DNA of 64,000 bases from Mesorhizobium qingshengii (GCF_027563465.1 NZ_JAPFQA010000005.1:301231-365230), one strand, 5' to 3'. Counted from the stretch's first letter, positions 34,888 through 45,104 are shown. Program-made: numbers and translations. Notes: generated from the letters alone by a model not told the origin.

Positions 34888-36420
34888 TCACAGCGGAATG
34901 TTGTCGTGTTTCTTCCAAGGGTTCTGCATGTCCTTGTTGCGCAGCATCCTGAGCGCCCGCGCGATACGGCGGCGGGTCGAGTGCGGCATGATCACTTCAT
35001 CGACATAGCCACGCTCGGCGGCGACGAAGGGCGACAGGAAGCGATCCTCGTAAGTCTTTGTATGGGCTGCGATCTTTTCAGCGTCGCCGATGTCCTTGCG
35101 GTAGATGATCTCGACCGCGCCCCGGGCACCCATCACCGCGATCTGCGCCGTCGGCCAGGCATAGTTCATGTCGCCGCGCAGATGTTTTGACGCCATCACG
35201 TCATAGGCGCCGCCATAGGCCTTGCGGGTGATGACGGTGATCTTCGGCACGGTTGCCTCGGCATAGGCGAACAGGAGTTTCGCACCGTGCTTGATCAGCC
35301 CGCCATATTCCTGCGCCGTGCCGGGCAGGAAGCCCGGAACATCGACGAAGGTGACGATCGGGATCGAGAAGCAGTCGCAGAAGCGCACGAAGCGTGCTGC
35401 CTTGCGGCTGGCGTCCGAATCGAGCACGCCGGCCAGCACCATCGGCTGGTTGGCGACGAAACCGACCGTGCGGCCCTCGACCCGCCCGAAGCCGGTGACG
35501 ATGTTCTTGGCGAAATTCTGCTGGATCTCGAAGAAGTCGCCCTCATCGGCGACCTTCAGGATCAGTTCCTTGATGTCGTAGGGCTTGTTGGCATTGTCGG
35601 GAATCAGCCGGTCGAGCGACAGATCATGGTCGGTGACCGACTGGTAGCATTCGATCTCGGGAAGCTCCGATGTGTTGGAGGCGGGCAGCAGGTCGACCAG
35701 CCGGCGCATCTGCAGGAGCGCCTCGACGTCATTGTCATAGGCGCCGTCGGCGATCGAGGATTTCGTGGTGTGGACGGAGGCGCCGCCGAGGCTCTCGGCG
35801 GTGACCGTCTCGTTGGTGACGGTCTTCACCACGTCCGGTCCGGTGACGAACATGTAGGAGGTGTCGCGCACCATGAAGATGAAGTCGGTCATGGCCGGCG
35901 AATAGACGTCGCCGCCGGCACAAGGGCCCATGATCACCGAAATCTGCGGGATGACACCGGAGGCGAGCACATTGCGTTGAAAGATCTCGGCATAGCCGCC
36001 GAGCGCGGCCACCCCTTCCTGGATGCGGGCCCCGCCGGCGTCGTAAAGGCCGATGATCGGTGCACGGTTGCGCAATGCCATCTCCTGCACCTTGATGACC
36101 TTCTCGGCATGGGCTTCAGACAACGAACCGCCGAATACGGTGAAATCCTTGGCGAAGACGTAGACCGGGCGACCATTGACCGTGCCCCAGCCGGTGACGA
36201 CGCCATCGCCGGCGATCTTCGTCTTCTCCATGCCGAAATCGGTCGAACGATGCTCGACATACATATCGAACTCCTCGAACGAGCCTTCGTCGAGAAAGAC
36301 CTCGATGCGTTCCCGCGCGGTAAGCTTGCCCTTCTTGTGCTGGGCGTCGATGCGGGGCTGGCCGCCGCCCATGCGGGCGATGTCGCGACGGCGTTCGAGT
36401 TCCTTGAGTACATCTTTCAT
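34888..36420 (-). CDS. pccB: Propionyl-CoA carboxylase beta subunit
   Basis: 510 residues. This biotin-dependent carboxyltransferase makes methylmalonyl-CoA from propionyl-CoA with PccA. The start [20 protein letters not shown] follows GGGAGATCGGCC; an upstream in-frame ATG is rejected. The two crotonase-like halves show [20 protein letters not shown] and the acyl-CoA/biotin-binding [17 protein letters not shown]. The biotin-carrying alpha subunit is not in the window. It is tightly followed by the broken peptidase. Confidence 0.94.
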   Translation of the reverse strand: MKDVLKELERRRDIARMGGGQPRIDAQHKKGKLTARERIEVFLDEGSFEEFDMYVEHRSTDFGMEKTKIAGDGVVTGWGTVNGRPVYVFAKDFTVFGGSLSEAHAEKVIKVQEMALRNRAPIIGLYDAGGARIQEGVAALGGYAEIFQRNVLASGVIPQISVIMGPCAGGDVYSPAMTDFIFMVRDTSYMFVTGPDVVKTVTNETVTAESLGGASVHTTKSSIADGAYDNDVEALLQMRRLVDLLPASNTSELPEIECYQSVTDHDLSLDRLIPDNANKPYDIKELILKVADEGDFFEIQQNFAKNIVTGFGRVEGRTVGFVANQPMVLAGVLDSDASRKAARFVRFCDCFSIPIVTFVDVPGFLPGTAQEYGGLIKHGAKLLFAYAEATVPKITVITRKAYGGAYDVMASKHLRGDMNYAWPTAQIAVMGARGAVEIIYRKDIGDAEKIAAHTKTYEDRFLSPFVAAERGYVDEVIMPHSTRRRIARALRMLRNKDMQNPWKKHDNIPL

Positions 36421-36807
36421 GGCCGATCTCCCGCGCAGGCTGCATTTTGTGGTAATGATGCTCGCGGGCGAGTGCAAGCACCCCCTTGATCATCGTTTTG
36501 TTGCGCTGCAGCATGGCGCCTCTTGCATTTGGCGGCGAACTGGGCCATATGCGGCGGCATAGGCGCTTGGGCCGGGACTATCCGGCCTTCTCGACGAATG
36601 AGACTGGTTGCGTCTGTTTTCCCTCTTCCGGTTGATCGGCAAGGTGGCGAAAAAGCCCCGTGGCATGATGCCTGCGGGCACGACAGCGCAGCCGCGCGGA
36701 CGAAATCGTCCGCCGCCTTGTCGTTCCATGACAATGTTATCCGACGGTAGGTTGCGCCCTGCCGCCATTGATGTTTGCGGCCAGAGGCCGCGTGAAAGAA
36801 GATTATT
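36421..36807 (+). other. Divergent intergenic region, pccB / helicase
   Basis: 387 bp without a gene I can support. It contains a perfect hairpin GCGGACG-AAAT-CGTCCGC at 36696-36713, about 95 bp before the helicase start. A long leader is plausible for the helicase mRNA, since cold-induced DEAD-box genes often have one, but I see no cold-shock motif. Confidence 0.4.
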
Positions 36808-38220
36808 TTGACCAACGAAAACACTTTGCCCGGTAAGGACTCTGGGGAACTCTCCGGTTTCGCAGCACTGGGAATTACGGGTGCGCTGCTCAAGGCCACC
36901 CACGCCGCCGGTTTCACCGAGCCCAAGCCGATCCAGGCGCAGGCAATCCCGCCGCAGCTGGAAGGCCGTGACATTTTCGGCATTGCGCAGACCGGCTCCG
37001 GCAAGACCGCGGCTTTCGCACTGCCGATCCTGTCGAAGATCATCGCGCTCGGCACCAAGCGGCGCGCCAAGACGACCCGCGCGCTGATTCTGGCACCGAC
37101 GCGCGAACTCGCCGTGCAGATCGAGGACACCATCAAGATCCTCGCCAAGGGCGCGCATGTCTCGACCGCACTCGTGCTGGGCGGCGTCTCGCGCTTCAGC
37201 CAGGTGAAGAAGGTAGCCCCCGGCGTCGACATCCTTATTGCCACGCCCGGCCGGTTGACCGACCTGGTGCGCGAAGGTGACCTCATTCTCTCCGACACCA
37301 AATGGCTGGTGCTGGACGAGGGCGACCGCATGCTCGACATGGGCTTCATCAACGACGTCAAGCGCATCGCCAAGGCGACCGCGCCCGATCGCCAGACGGC
37401 GCTGTTCTCGGCCACCATGCCGGATGAGATCGCCGAGCTGGCCAAGGGCCTGCTGAAGAATCCGGTTCGCATCGAAGTCTCGCCGCAAAGCACCGCGGCG
37501 GTCGAAATCGCGCAGGGCGTCGTCTTCGCCCGCACCAAGCAGAAGCGCCAGGTTCTGTCGACGATGCTCGCCGACGAAGCGATGAAGTCCGTCATCATTT
37601 TTTCGCGCACCAAGCATGGCGCCGACCGGGTGACCAAGGACCTCGAGCGCGACGGCTTCAAGGCTGCCGTCATCCACGGCAACAAGTCTCAGAATGCCCG
37701 TCAGAAGGCGCTGAACGATTTCCGTGAAGGTTCGGTACGCATTCTGGTCGCGACCGACATCGCGGCGCGCGGCATCGACGTGCCCGGCATCAGCCATGTC
37801 GTGAATTTCGACCTGCCGGACGAAGCGGAAAGCTATGTCCACCGCATCGGCCGCACCGGCCGCAACGGCATGGACGGCATCGCCATCACGCTCTGCGATC
37901 CTTCCGAAAACAGCAAGCTGCGCCAGGTCGAGCGCATCATCCGCACCAAGCTGCCGATCGTTGCCGACCATCTCGGCAGCCCTGATCCGCAGCGCAATCC
38001 GGCTGAAAAGAACGAGCGCTTCGAGCCCGCCAACGACCGCAATGGCCGTCGCGACGGCCGGCGGCCGGGCGGCGAGAAGTCGAGCAACGGTTTTGGCAAG
38101 AAGCGTTTCGGCGACAAGCCGGCCTTTGCCGGCGAGCGCAAGCCGGAAGGCGCGAAACCCTTCAAGGGCAACAACAAGCGCCGCTTCGGCGGCAAGCGCC
38201 CCGCGGCGCGGGCCGCGTAA
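36808..38220 (+). CDS. DEAD-box-family ATP-dependent RNA helicase (RhlE-like), motif II DEGD
   Basis: 470 residues from a TTG start behind GTGAAAGAAGATTAT. Core motifs: Q motif with [10 protein letters not shown], motif [11 protein letters not shown], Ia [35 protein letters not shown]. Motif II reads [12 protein letters not shown] instead of DEAD; a single base (GGC for GCC) makes the difference. The C-terminal tail is basic and Gly/Arg/Lys-rich. Role: RNA unwinding, probably in ribosome assembly or cold adaptation. Confidence 0.93.
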   Translation: MTNENTLPGKDSGELSGFAALGITGALLKATHAAGFTEPKPIQAQAIPPQLEGRDIFGIAQTGSGKTAAFALPILSKIIALGTKRRAKTTRALILAPTRELAVQIEDTIKILAKGAHVSTALVLGGVSRFSQVKKVAPGVDILIATPGRLTDLVREGDLILSDTKWLVLDEGDRMLDMGFINDVKRIAKATAPDRQTALFSATMPDEIAELAKGLLKNPVRIEVSPQSTAAVEIAQGVVFARTKQKRQVLSTMLADEAMKSVIIFSRTKHGADRVTKDLERDGFKAAVIHGNKSQNARQKALNDFREGSVRILVATDIAARGIDVPGISHVVNFDLPDEAESYVHRIGRTGRNGMDGIAITLCDPSENSKLRQVERIIRTKLPIVADHLGSPDPQRNPAEKNERFEPANDRNGRRDGRRPGGEKSSNGFGKKRFGDKPAFAGERKPEGAKPFKGNNKRRFGGKRPAARAA

Positions 38221-38282
38221 GCCAGTTTGCGTTGCAGTCAGCCAAGCCTCGGGCTGGCTGCCTGCCCGTGACTGATACAGAC

Positions 38283-38318
38283 AAGGGCGGCTGAAGCGAT
38301 GCTTCGGCCGCCCTTTTC
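38283..38318 (+). terminator. Rho-independent terminator after the helicase gene
   Basis: GGGCGGCTGAAGC-GAT-GCTTCGGCCGCCC followed by TTTTCG. A short AA run on the other side would make it partly usable for the convergent hydrolase gene as well. Confidence 0.85.
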
Positions 38319-38327
38319 GTCCGAACC

Positions 38328-39302
38328 TTACTTCACCACCGCTTCGATCCAGACAACGATCCTCTGCGCGAGGAAGGCCGTGGTCGACGGCGACAGCGCG
38401 TCGCCGGCGATGACATGGTTGTCAGGGTCGCCGGTGTCGTCGACCGGCACCAGTTCGTGCGCACCACCCCAGCGCCCGGCCATTTCGCGGGTGCGGTCGG
38501 GCCGCACCACTCTGTCTGAATCCGAAAAGATGAACAGGGCAGGGATGGTCGCCTTCTCCACTGGCGCGCCATAGGCAAGTTCGGTGAGCGCCTGCATCGG
38601 CAAGGTCGCTTCGACCGGGTAGCGGTAGGTCCAGAATTTCTCATGCAGCGCGTTGCGCGGCACGAAGCTGCGCTCCTTGCCGGCGATGAGTTCGGCGATC
38701 TGCTTGCCCCACGGCATGGTCAGGATCTCGGCGCCGGATGCCTTGACGCCGAAGTTCGGCGAGATGAACGCGATCGCAGCCACCCCGTCCGATGCGCCCG
38801 GCTGCGTTGCCGCCCATGCCGCCAGCGAGCCGCCGGTCGAGGTCGAGATGACGATCACCTTGTCGCCGATCGCCCGGCCGATGGCGAGCGCCTCTTCATA
38901 ATCGTTGATCCAGGCATTGACGCTGCCTTGCTTCATCGCAGCGCCATCCTGCCCGTGACCGGTAAGGCGGGTGTAGAAGAGGTTGGCGTCGAGCCGGTCG
39001 GCCACGTCGTCAGGCAGCGGCCGGACCTCACCCTTCGATGCGGAAAAGCCGTGAATATAGACGATCGATAGCGGCGTCCTGGCATGAACCATAGGATTTG
39101 CCCAGACGATCTCCTTATCCAGCCCATCGCGGATTCCGGGCACGGCTGCTTCCACTCTGGCCACATAGGCCTGCGGATCGTCGCCGATGGCCGAAGGATC
39201 GAAATGCATCGTGGTGTCGACAGCAACACGCGGGCCGAGCACGAAGGCCAGTGCGAGGACGGCGACAAGGACCAGCACAGCAAGCACAACCCGTCGCCCC
39301 AT
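38328..39302 (-). CDS. Membrane-anchored or secreted alpha/beta hydrolase
   Basis: 324 residues. An N-terminal hydrophobic segment (MGRRVVLAVLVLVAVLALAF) suggests export or anchoring. IVYIHGFSASKGEVRPLPD is the oxyanion HG region. The nucleophile elbow reads VISTSTGGSLA, that is S-x-S-x-G-G rather than G-x-S-x-G. SDSDRVVRP and DNHVIAGD supply likely Asp and His. The substrate is unknown. MGRR is preferred over an ATG four codons upstream. Confidence 0.85.
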   Translation of the reverse strand: MGRRVVLAVLVLVAVLALAFVLGPRVAVDTTMHFDPSAIGDDPQAYVARVEAAVPGIRDGLDKEIVWANPMVHARTPLSIVYIHGFSASKGEVRPLPDDVADRLDANLFYTRLTGHGQDGAAMKQGSVNAWINDYEEALAIGRAIGDKVIVISTSTGGSLAAWAATQPGASDGVAAIAFISPNFGVKASGAEILTMPWGKQIAELIAGKERSFVPRNALHEKFWTYRYPVEATLPMQALTELAYGAPVEKATIPALFIFSDSDRVVRPDRTREMAGRWGGAHELVPVDDTGDPDNHVIAGDALSPSTTAFLAQRIVVWIEAVVK

Positions 39303-39390
39303 CGCAGACTCCACGCTACAATTCTCAACCTATGGTCGCGGCAAAAAACAGGCAACGGCCAGCAGGGAGCCGCCAATCCTCGACGGCGTT

Positions 39391-40212
39391 CTATTCGATT
39401 GGCGGCTTGCGGTCGTAGTGCAGCGGCCGCGCCTTCCAGTTGGTCGTCAGGCTGATCACCCCTCTGCACAGCGGCCTCGGCAGCAGGCTGAGCAGTTTCA
39501 GGGGCCAGCTTGTCCTGCGCGGGAAGGTGACTTCGAAGCCACCGGACTTGATGCCCCGCGCCATGCGGCGCGACGCCCGGCTGACTGGCATCAGCCCCGG
39601 CATCGGCAGCATGTTCTTCTCGGTCAGAGGCGTGTCGATGAAGCCCGGATTGAACACCTGGATGCGCACATTCATCTTGTCGAAATCATATTTCAGCGAT
39701 TCCGCCAGGATGTTGATCGCCGCCTTGGTGCCGCCATAGGCGGCCGTGGTTGGCCATCCGAAATAGGCGGTGACCGAACCGACCAGCACGACGTGGCCGC
39801 GTGCCCTGACACGCATGCGCTCGATGACCGGAACCAAGCCGTTGATGATGCCGAAATAGTTGACCTCGAAGGACCGGCGAAAGTCATTGACGACAAGGTT
39901 TTCGCCCGGGGTCGATATGTAGTTTCCGGCATTGAAGACGGCGAGCACGATGGGCCCGAGCTCCTTCTCGATCGCGGCCACGGTTCTGGCCATGCGCGGC
40001 TCGTCGGTGACGTCGCAGGGAAAAGCGGTGACACTGCCCGGCATCTGTGCGGTCTCGACGACAAGCGTGTCGATCGGATCGTCGTCGAGCGCCGTCACGG
40101 CGACGGCATAGCCCTGCGACGCAAGATCCCTGGCAAGCGAGCGGCCGATACCGCTGCTTCCGCCCGTGATCCAGGCGACGCCGTGCTTCGGGTTGGCCCG
40201 GTAGAGTGTCAT
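39391..40212 (-). CDS. SDR-family oxidoreductase
   Basis: 273 residues. The cofactor motif TGGSSGIGRSLA (TGxxxGIG) is at about 16-27, NAG at about 93, and the catalytic YGGTK (YxxxK) at about 160. An Asp after the second strand (CDVTDE) is also typical. A basic C-terminus after residue 220 with SWPLKLLSLLPRPL may associate with membranes. The substrate is unknown. It is separated from the hydrolase gene by 88 bp. Confidence 0.9.
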   Translation of the reverse strand: MTLYRANPKHGVAWITGGSSGIGRSLARDLASQGYAVAVTALDDDPIDTLVVETAQMPGSVTAFPCDVTDEPRMARTVAAIEKELGPIVLAVFNAGNYISTPGENLVVNDFRRSFEVNYFGIINGLVPVIERMRVRARGHVVLVGSVTAYFGWPTTAAYGGTKAAINILAESLKYDFDKMNVRIQVFNPGFIDTPLTEKNMLPMPGLMPVSRASRRMARGIKSGGFEVTFPRRTSWPLKLLSLLPRPLCRGVISLTTNWKARPLHYDRKPPIE

Positions 40213-40328
40213 GCTGCGCCCTGTCGACTTGTTCCTGCTTTGCTCTAGCGATGAAGAAATCGAATGAAAAGCTGCTTTTCAACGCCAGGCGGAAATGAAC
40301 AGTGGGGCATGAGGTCGGTCTCAGCAGC

Positions 40329-40342
40329 GTTGTTGCAACAAC
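40329..40342 (+). repeat. Palindrome GTTGTTGCAACAAC upstream of cysK
   Basis: A perfect 14-bp palindrome 96 bp before the cysK start, in the 225-bp divergent SDR/cysK gap. Such a site could be an operator; no regulator is assigned. Confidence 0.35.
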
Positions 40343-40437
40343 AGCGCCGCAAATGCGACTGGACCAGACAAATTCTTGCCTTGAAACCGAAGCTTCGGGT
40401 TTCTAGGGTTTCCGCGCACCGCACAAAGGAATCCTGA

Positions 40438-41472
40438 ATGCCCCGTTCTGTGATCGACGTGATCGGCAACACGCCTCTGATCCGCCTCAACAAAGCTTCC
40501 GAAGAAACCGGCTGCGAGATCCTTGGCAAGGCCGAATTCATGAATCCGGGTCAGTCGGTCAAGGATCGCGCCGGTCTGTTCATCATCCGCGACGCCGAAC
40601 AGCGCGGGTTGTTGAAGCCCGGCGGTGTCATCGTCGAGGGGACCGCCGGCAATACCGGCATCGGGCTGACGCTGGTCGCCAAGGCGCTCGGCTACCGCAC
40701 CGTCATCGTCATTCCCGACACGCAGAGCCAGGAGAAGAAGGACACGATCAGGCTGCTCGGCGCCGAGCTGATCGAAGTGCCTGCCGTTCCTTACAAGAAT
40801 CCCAACAACTACGTGAAACTGTCGGGCCGGCTGGCCGAGCAGATGGCGAGGACGGAGCCGAACGGCGCGATATGGGCCAACCAGTTCGACAATGTCGCCA
40901 ACCGCGACGGCCATATCCGCACCACGGCACAGGAAATCTGGAACCAGACCGGAGGCAAGATCGACGGTTTTGTCTCGGCTGTCGGTTCGGGTGGGACGCT
41001 GGCCGGCGTCGCCTTCGGGCTGAAGGCAAAGAGCAAGGACGTCAAGATCGCACTCGCCGATCCGCTGGGCGCCTCGCTCTACAGTTTCTACACCAGCGGT
41101 GAACTGAAGTCCGAGGGCAGCTCGATCACCGAAGGCATCGGGCAGGGGCGCATCACCGCCAATCTCGAAGGGTTCACGCCTGACTTCTCCTTCCAGATCA
41201 AGGACGAGGATGCGCTGCCGATCGTCTTCGACCTGATCCAGGAAGAAGGCCTTTGCGTCGGCGGCTCGACCGGCATCAACATTGCGGGCGCGATTCGGCT
41301 GGCCAGGGAATTGGGCCCCGGCCACACCATCGTGACCATTCTTTGCGACTACGGCACGCGCTACCAGTCGAAGCTGTTCAACCCGGAATTCCTGCGCGAA
41401 AAGAAGCTGCCGGTGCCAGGCTGGATGGAACTGGAGAGCAGGATTTCGGTGCCGTTCGAAAAGGTCGCGTGA
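40438..41472 (+). CDS. cysK: Cysteine synthase A
   Basis: 344 residues. This PLP enzyme makes cysteine from O-acetylserine and sulfide. The PLP lysine lies in NPGQSVKDRAG (about residue 42). EGTAGNTGIGL binds substrate and VGSGGTLAG binds the PLP phosphate. A C-terminal extension past residue 310 is seen in rhizobial forms. The stop overlaps the start of the alaX-type gene (TGATG). Confidence 0.95.
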   Translation: MPRSVIDVIGNTPLIRLNKASEETGCEILGKAEFMNPGQSVKDRAGLFIIRDAEQRGLLKPGGVIVEGTAGNTGIGLTLVAKALGYRTVIVIPDTQSQEKKDTIRLLGAELIEVPAVPYKNPNNYVKLSGRLAEQMARTEPNGAIWANQFDNVANRDGHIRTTAQEIWNQTGGKIDGFVSAVGSGGTLAGVAFGLKAKSKDVKIALADPLGASLYSFYTSGELKSEGSSITEGIGQGRITANLEGFTPDFSFQIKDEDALPIVFDLIQEEGLCVGGSTGINIAGAIRLARELGPGHTIVTILCDYGTRYQSKLFNPEFLREKKLPVPGWMELESRISVPFEKVA

Positions 41473-42215
41473 TGGCGTACAAGACGGAAGCGCTGTTTCG
41501 CGACGACGCCTATCTGAAGACGGCCGACGCCACGGTCGTCGCCGTCAACGATCGTGGCGGCATAATTCTCGACCGCACGATCTTCTACGCCACCTCAGGC
41601 GGCCAACCCGGCGATACCGGTACGTTGCGGTGTGCCGACGGCAGCCGCATCGAGATTGCTACAACCATCACCGGCGAGACCAAGGACGAGATCATCCACA
41701 TACCGGTTCCCTCGCAGGCGGCCCTGGCGGTTGGCGAGCGCGTAAGCCTGGCGATCGACTGGGAGCGGCGGCACCTCTTGATGCGCATGCATGCGGCCTG
41801 CCACCTGCTTACCGTCGTCTGCCCATTCCCGATCACGGGTGCTTCCGTTTCCGAGGACGACAGCCGTGTCGATTTCGACATTCCGGATGCCAGCTTCAGC
41901 AAGGAAGAGGTGACGGCGAGCCTGATGGACCTGGTGCGCGCCGACCACCCGATCTTCACCAGGCTGATCAGCGATGAGGAACTGGCTGCAAACCCTGGCC
42001 TGGTGAAGTCCAAGAACGTCCGGCCGCCGGTCGGGACCGGCAGGATCCGCCTTGTCTGCATCGGCGAGAACGCCTCGGTGGACAGCCAGCCTTGCGGCGG
42101 CACGCATGTCAAAAGCACCGGTGAAGTCGGAGAAATCCACATCGGCAAGATCGAGAAGAAAGGTCGCGAGAACCGGCGCTTCCGCATCCGCTTTGGCCCG
42201 ATGCCGGCAACCTGA
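41472..42215 (+). CDS. Alanyl-tRNA editing protein (AlaX family)
   Basis: 247 residues. AlaX proteins hydrolyse mischarged Ser-tRNA(Ala) or Gly-tRNA(Ala) in trans. The zinc motifs are HAACH (HxxxH) at about 99-103 and CGGTH (CxxxH) near 206. FYATSGGQPGDTG and the terminal GRENRRFRIRF are typical of the AlaRS second additional domain. There is no AlaRS aminoacylation domain. It starts in the cysK stop, so both are translated together. Confidence 0.92.
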   Translation: MAYKTEALFRDDAYLKTADATVVAVNDRGGIILDRTIFYATSGGQPGDTGTLRCADGSRIEIATTITGETKDEIIHIPVPSQAALAVGERVSLAIDWERRHLLMRMHAACHLLTVVCPFPITGASVSEDDSRVDFDIPDASFSKEEVTASLMDLVRADHPIFTRLISDEELAANPGLVKSKNVRPPVGTGRIRLVCIGENASVDSQPCGGTHVKSTGEVGEIHIGKIEKKGRENRRFRIRFGPMPAT

Positions 42216-42251
42216 TACACAACGCTTTTGCCGAGAGTAGAGAGAACAAGA

Positions 42252-43103
42252 ATGGCCGAGGATAGCCCCTTCACTGTCGACGCGGACTGGCTGCGGACGC
42301 GCCTAGGCCAGCCGGGCCTGGTGATCGTCGATGCGTCCTGGTATCTGCCTGCGCAAAAACGCGACGCCCGCGCCGAATACGAGGCGGCGCACATTCCGGG
42401 TGCTCGGTTCCTGGATCAGGACGCGGTTTCCGATCCCGATTCCGCTCTGCCGCACACATTGCCGTCGCCGCGGCATTTTGCACAGTATGTCGGTGCGATG
42501 GGGGTTTCGGCCGACGATACCATCGTCGTCTATGATGGCCCGGGCTTCTTCTCCGCGCCCCGGGCGTGGTGGATGTTCCGCGTGATGGGTGTTTTCCAGA
42601 CCTATATTCTGGACGGCGGCTTCGATGGCTGGAAAGCGGCTGGCTGGCCGGTGACGGCCGAACCCACGAAGATCGCGCCAAGCGTATTCCATGCCGATTT
42701 CGACGCTGGTCGCGTCGCCAGCCTCGCTGACATGCGCCGGATCGTCGACACCAGGGAAAGCCAGATCGCCGATGCCCGTGGCCCGGGCCGCTTTGCCGGC
42801 ACCGAGCCCGAGCCCCGCGCCGGCGTCCGTTCCGGCCATATGCCGGGCGCGCGCAATCTGCCCTATTCGGCGCTGTCGGAAAACGGCGTGCTGTTGTCAA
42901 AGGACCGTCTGCGCAAGGTGATCGAGGAGGCCGGCATCGACCTGTCGAAGCCTGTCGTCACATCTTGCGGCTCTGGTGTCACCGCCGCGGTGGTCACACT
43001 GGCGCTGGAGACGCTTGGCCATACCGACAACAGGCTTTACGACGGCTCATGGGCGGAGTGGGGCGGGCTCCCCGACACGCCTGCTGTGACCGGCAAGGAA
43101 TGA
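42252..43103 (+). CDS. sseA: 3-mercaptopyruvate sulfurtransferase
   Basis: 283 residues, two rhodanese domains. The active loop SCGSGVTA with Cys239 has the CGSGVT form that marks mercaptopyruvate rather than thiosulfate sulfurtransferases. VYDGPGFFSAPRAWWMFR and ILDGGFDGWKAAGWPV are conserved. The start MAEDSPFTVD follows AGAGAGAACAAGA. The stop overlaps the GNAT start (ATGA). Sulfur transfer from cysteine-derived mercaptopyruvate fits the cysK neighbourhood. Confidence 0.94.
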   Translation: MAEDSPFTVDADWLRTRLGQPGLVIVDASWYLPAQKRDARAEYEAAHIPGARFLDQDAVSDPDSALPHTLPSPRHFAQYVGAMGVSADDTIVVYDGPGFFSAPRAWWMFRVMGVFQTYILDGGFDGWKAAGWPVTAEPTKIAPSVFHADFDAGRVASLADMRRIVDTRESQIADARGPGRFAGTEPEPRAGVRSGHMPGARNLPYSALSENGVLLSKDRLRKVIEEAGIDLSKPVVTSCGSGVTAAVVTLALETLGHTDNRLYDGSWAEWGGLPDTPAVTGKE

Positions 43104-43672
43104 CGACGATGGACAACGGCGTGCTGGAAGACATCGAAGTCACCGTGACATTTCTCGAGATGCATGTGCCGCCGGCCTATTCGCCGCCTGTGCCCTACAA
43201 CCGTCAGATCGCACTGCTGAAGACCAAGGACATTCCCTTGCATTTCTACCGCTACCTGATGGACCGGGTGGGGCGCAAATGGCACTGGGTCAATGTACTG
43301 AGGCTGGATGACGACGAGCTTGCGGCCGGCATCCACCGCGAGGATCGCGATATCAGGGTTCTCTATCTCGATGGCGCGCCGGCCGGCTTCTTCGACCTCA
43401 AGCCACATTTGCCGGAAGAGGTGGAGCTCGCTTACTTCGGCATGATGGAACATGCGACCGGGCAAGGCATCGGCCGCTGGTTCCTCGGTGCTGCGATTGC
43501 CGCCGCATGGTCGTACGGACCGAAGCGGGTGGCGGTGCAGACCTGCACACTCGATCATCCGGCGGCCCTGCCGCTCTACCAGAAGCTCGGCTTTGCGCCT
43601 GTGGCGCAGAAGAAGGAGATCGTGCATCCGCTGCCTTTCGCCGAGCGTTCGGCCAGCGTGATGCGGCCGTGA
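43100..43672 (+). CDS. GNAT-family N-acetyltransferase
   Basis: 190 residues. The acetyl-CoA-binding segment is ATGQGIGRWFLGAAIAAAW (Q/RxxGxG/A type), followed by VAVQTCTLDHPAALPLYQKLGF. The substrate is unknown. It starts within the sseA stop codon (ATGA), so it belongs to the cysK-alaX-sseA run. An ATG nine bases later is possible. Confidence 0.88.
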   Translation: MTTMDNGVLEDIEVTVTFLEMHVPPAYSPPVPYNRQIALLKTKDIPLHFYRYLMDRVGRKWHWVNVLRLDDDELAAGIHREDRDIRVLYLDGAPAGFFDLKPHLPEEVELAYFGMMEHATGQGIGRWFLGAAIAAAWSYGPKRVAVQTCTLDHPAALPLYQKLGFAPVAQKKEIVHPLPFAERSASVMRP

Positions 43673-43771
43673 CATCAGCCGCAATCTGAACCCTCCGTTC
43701 ATCGGCGCTTCAGGCTGCCTCTGGCATGTTGCCGCATCGTCAACGCGGCCGAGCCCGAAGGAAACAAGGAC

Positions 43772-44329
43772 ATGCTGACCCACCGTATACTTGCCGCCGC
43801 GCTGGTCGCGGCAATTGCCATGCCGAGCCTTGCCGCTGCCCAGGCGACAACGCCTTCGGCCGCGACGATCGAGCGAAAGCTCGAGGCGGCCCCCCGGGTG
43901 AAGCTGCGGCCGAACGAGCGCGTTACCGTCCGCGAATTCAAGCGCCGGCCGGATTTGCGCCGCATGGCACGTTCGATCGACATCCAGTCGATCAACTTCG
44001 CTTTCGGCTCGGCGGCCATTTCCAGTTCGCAATATAACAAGATCGAGAACATCGCCGACGCGCTGCGGCGCATCCTGCGCCGCGACCCTGGTGCCCGCGT
44101 CCTGATCGAGGGGCATACCGACGCCGTCGGATCGTTCCAGTCGAACCAGATCCTGTCCGAACAGCGCGCCGCCTCGCTGAAGCACACGCTGGTGCGCGAG
44201 TTCGGCGTGCCGGCTTATGCGCTCGATACTGTCGGCTATGGCGAGGAATTCCTGCTCGTGCAGACGCAAGACGAGAATTGGCGGAACCGCAGGGTGACGT
44301 TGCGCCGCTTCGACGATTTCATCCGCTGA
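43772..44329 (+). CDS. OmpA-family protein
   Basis: 185 residues. A signal peptide (about 1-23, ending SLAAAQA) is followed by a linker and a C-terminal OmpA/MotB peptidoglycan-binding domain (about 70-183). INFAFGSAAISSSQYNKI, VLIEGHTDAVGSFQSNQ and LSEQRAASLKHTLV show the conserved D and R positions. It has no lipobox. It likely lies in the periplasm bound to peptidoglycan. Confidence 0.9.
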   Translation: MLTHRILAAALVAAIAMPSLAAAQATTPSAATIERKLEAAPRVKLRPNERVTVREFKRRPDLRRMARSIDIQSINFAFGSAAISSSQYNKIENIADALRRILRRDPGARVLIEGHTDAVGSFQSNQILSEQRAASLKHTLVREFGVPAYALDTVGYGEEFLLVQTQDENWRNRRVTLRRFDDFIR

Positions 44330-44518
44330 CTCGCGAACGTCAATGGTTCTTACTTTGCCGGCTCATTCATAGCAGGATTGAGGAGGTCGTTGATCCGTTC
44401 GGAGTTGGACAAGGGCCGATCGTTGAAAGTCGATGATCCGCGATACTTGGCAGGAATCGGGTGGGAAGCATCGGCCTTGGCGCATAATTTCTGGTCAATG
44501 ACACCGGAGATTCTCACC

Positions 44519-44986
44519 ATGGCCATTCAGTTCAAAGCCCTGCCGACCCAAGATGTCAGGGCCCTGCAGCTTGGCGGCCCGGATGCCTACGGCCACACGC
44601 CCGAGCGACAGATTTCTGACGGTGACGGAATGCCCTGCCGGCATTGTCTGAAGAACATTGCCGCTGGCGACGCCTATCTCGTTCTGGCTTACCGGCCATT
44701 TCCGGACCTTCAGCCCTATGCCGAAACCGGGCCGATCTTCCTGCATGCCGAAGAATGCGAACGCGCCGCCGAGAGCGAGGTGTTGCCCGAGGTTCTCGAA
44801 AGCCCCGACTACATCGTGCGCGGCTATGGCAGGGACGACCGCATCGTCTATGGCAGCGGCGGTGTGATCCCGACCGGAGCAATTGCCGCGCGAGCCGAGG
44901 CCTTGTTCGAACGCCACGACATCGCCTACGTGCATGTCCGCTCGGCGCGCAACAATTGCTACCAGTGCCGCATCGAGCGCGCGTGA
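44519..44986 (+). CDS. DUF1203 domain-containing protein
   Basis: 155 residues. ATG at 44519 follows CCGGAGATTCTCACC and gives MAIQFKALPTQDVRALQ; the longer frame has no support. GMPCRHCLKNIAAGDAYLVLAYRPF and IFLHAEECERAA are family features; three cysteines and a histidine in this part may bind metal. The end reads RNNCYQCRIER. The family is of unknown function. Confidence 0.87.
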   Translation: MAIQFKALPTQDVRALQLGGPDAYGHTPERQISDGDGMPCRHCLKNIAAGDAYLVLAYRPFPDLQPYAETGPIFLHAEECERAAESEVLPEVLESPDYIVRGYGRDDRIVYGSGGVIPTGAIAARAEALFERHDIAYVHVRSARNNCYQCRIERA

Positions 44987-45104
44987 GGCGAAGACAGCAG
45001 GCTGGAGAGCCTGTCTTACTCCCGTCGCATAGTCGCGATAGAAAGCGATTGTCGATCGATTTGCCGACCGCGGATGAACCGGCGGGAAATCTCGATACCG
45101 AGGA

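Noticed and set aside
36655..36680. Sigma-54-like TGGCATGATGCCTGC before the helicase gene
   Set aside because: The spacing fits GG-N10-GC, but TGGCAT and CTGC deviate in both boxes and a helicase is not an expected RpoN target. Probably chance.
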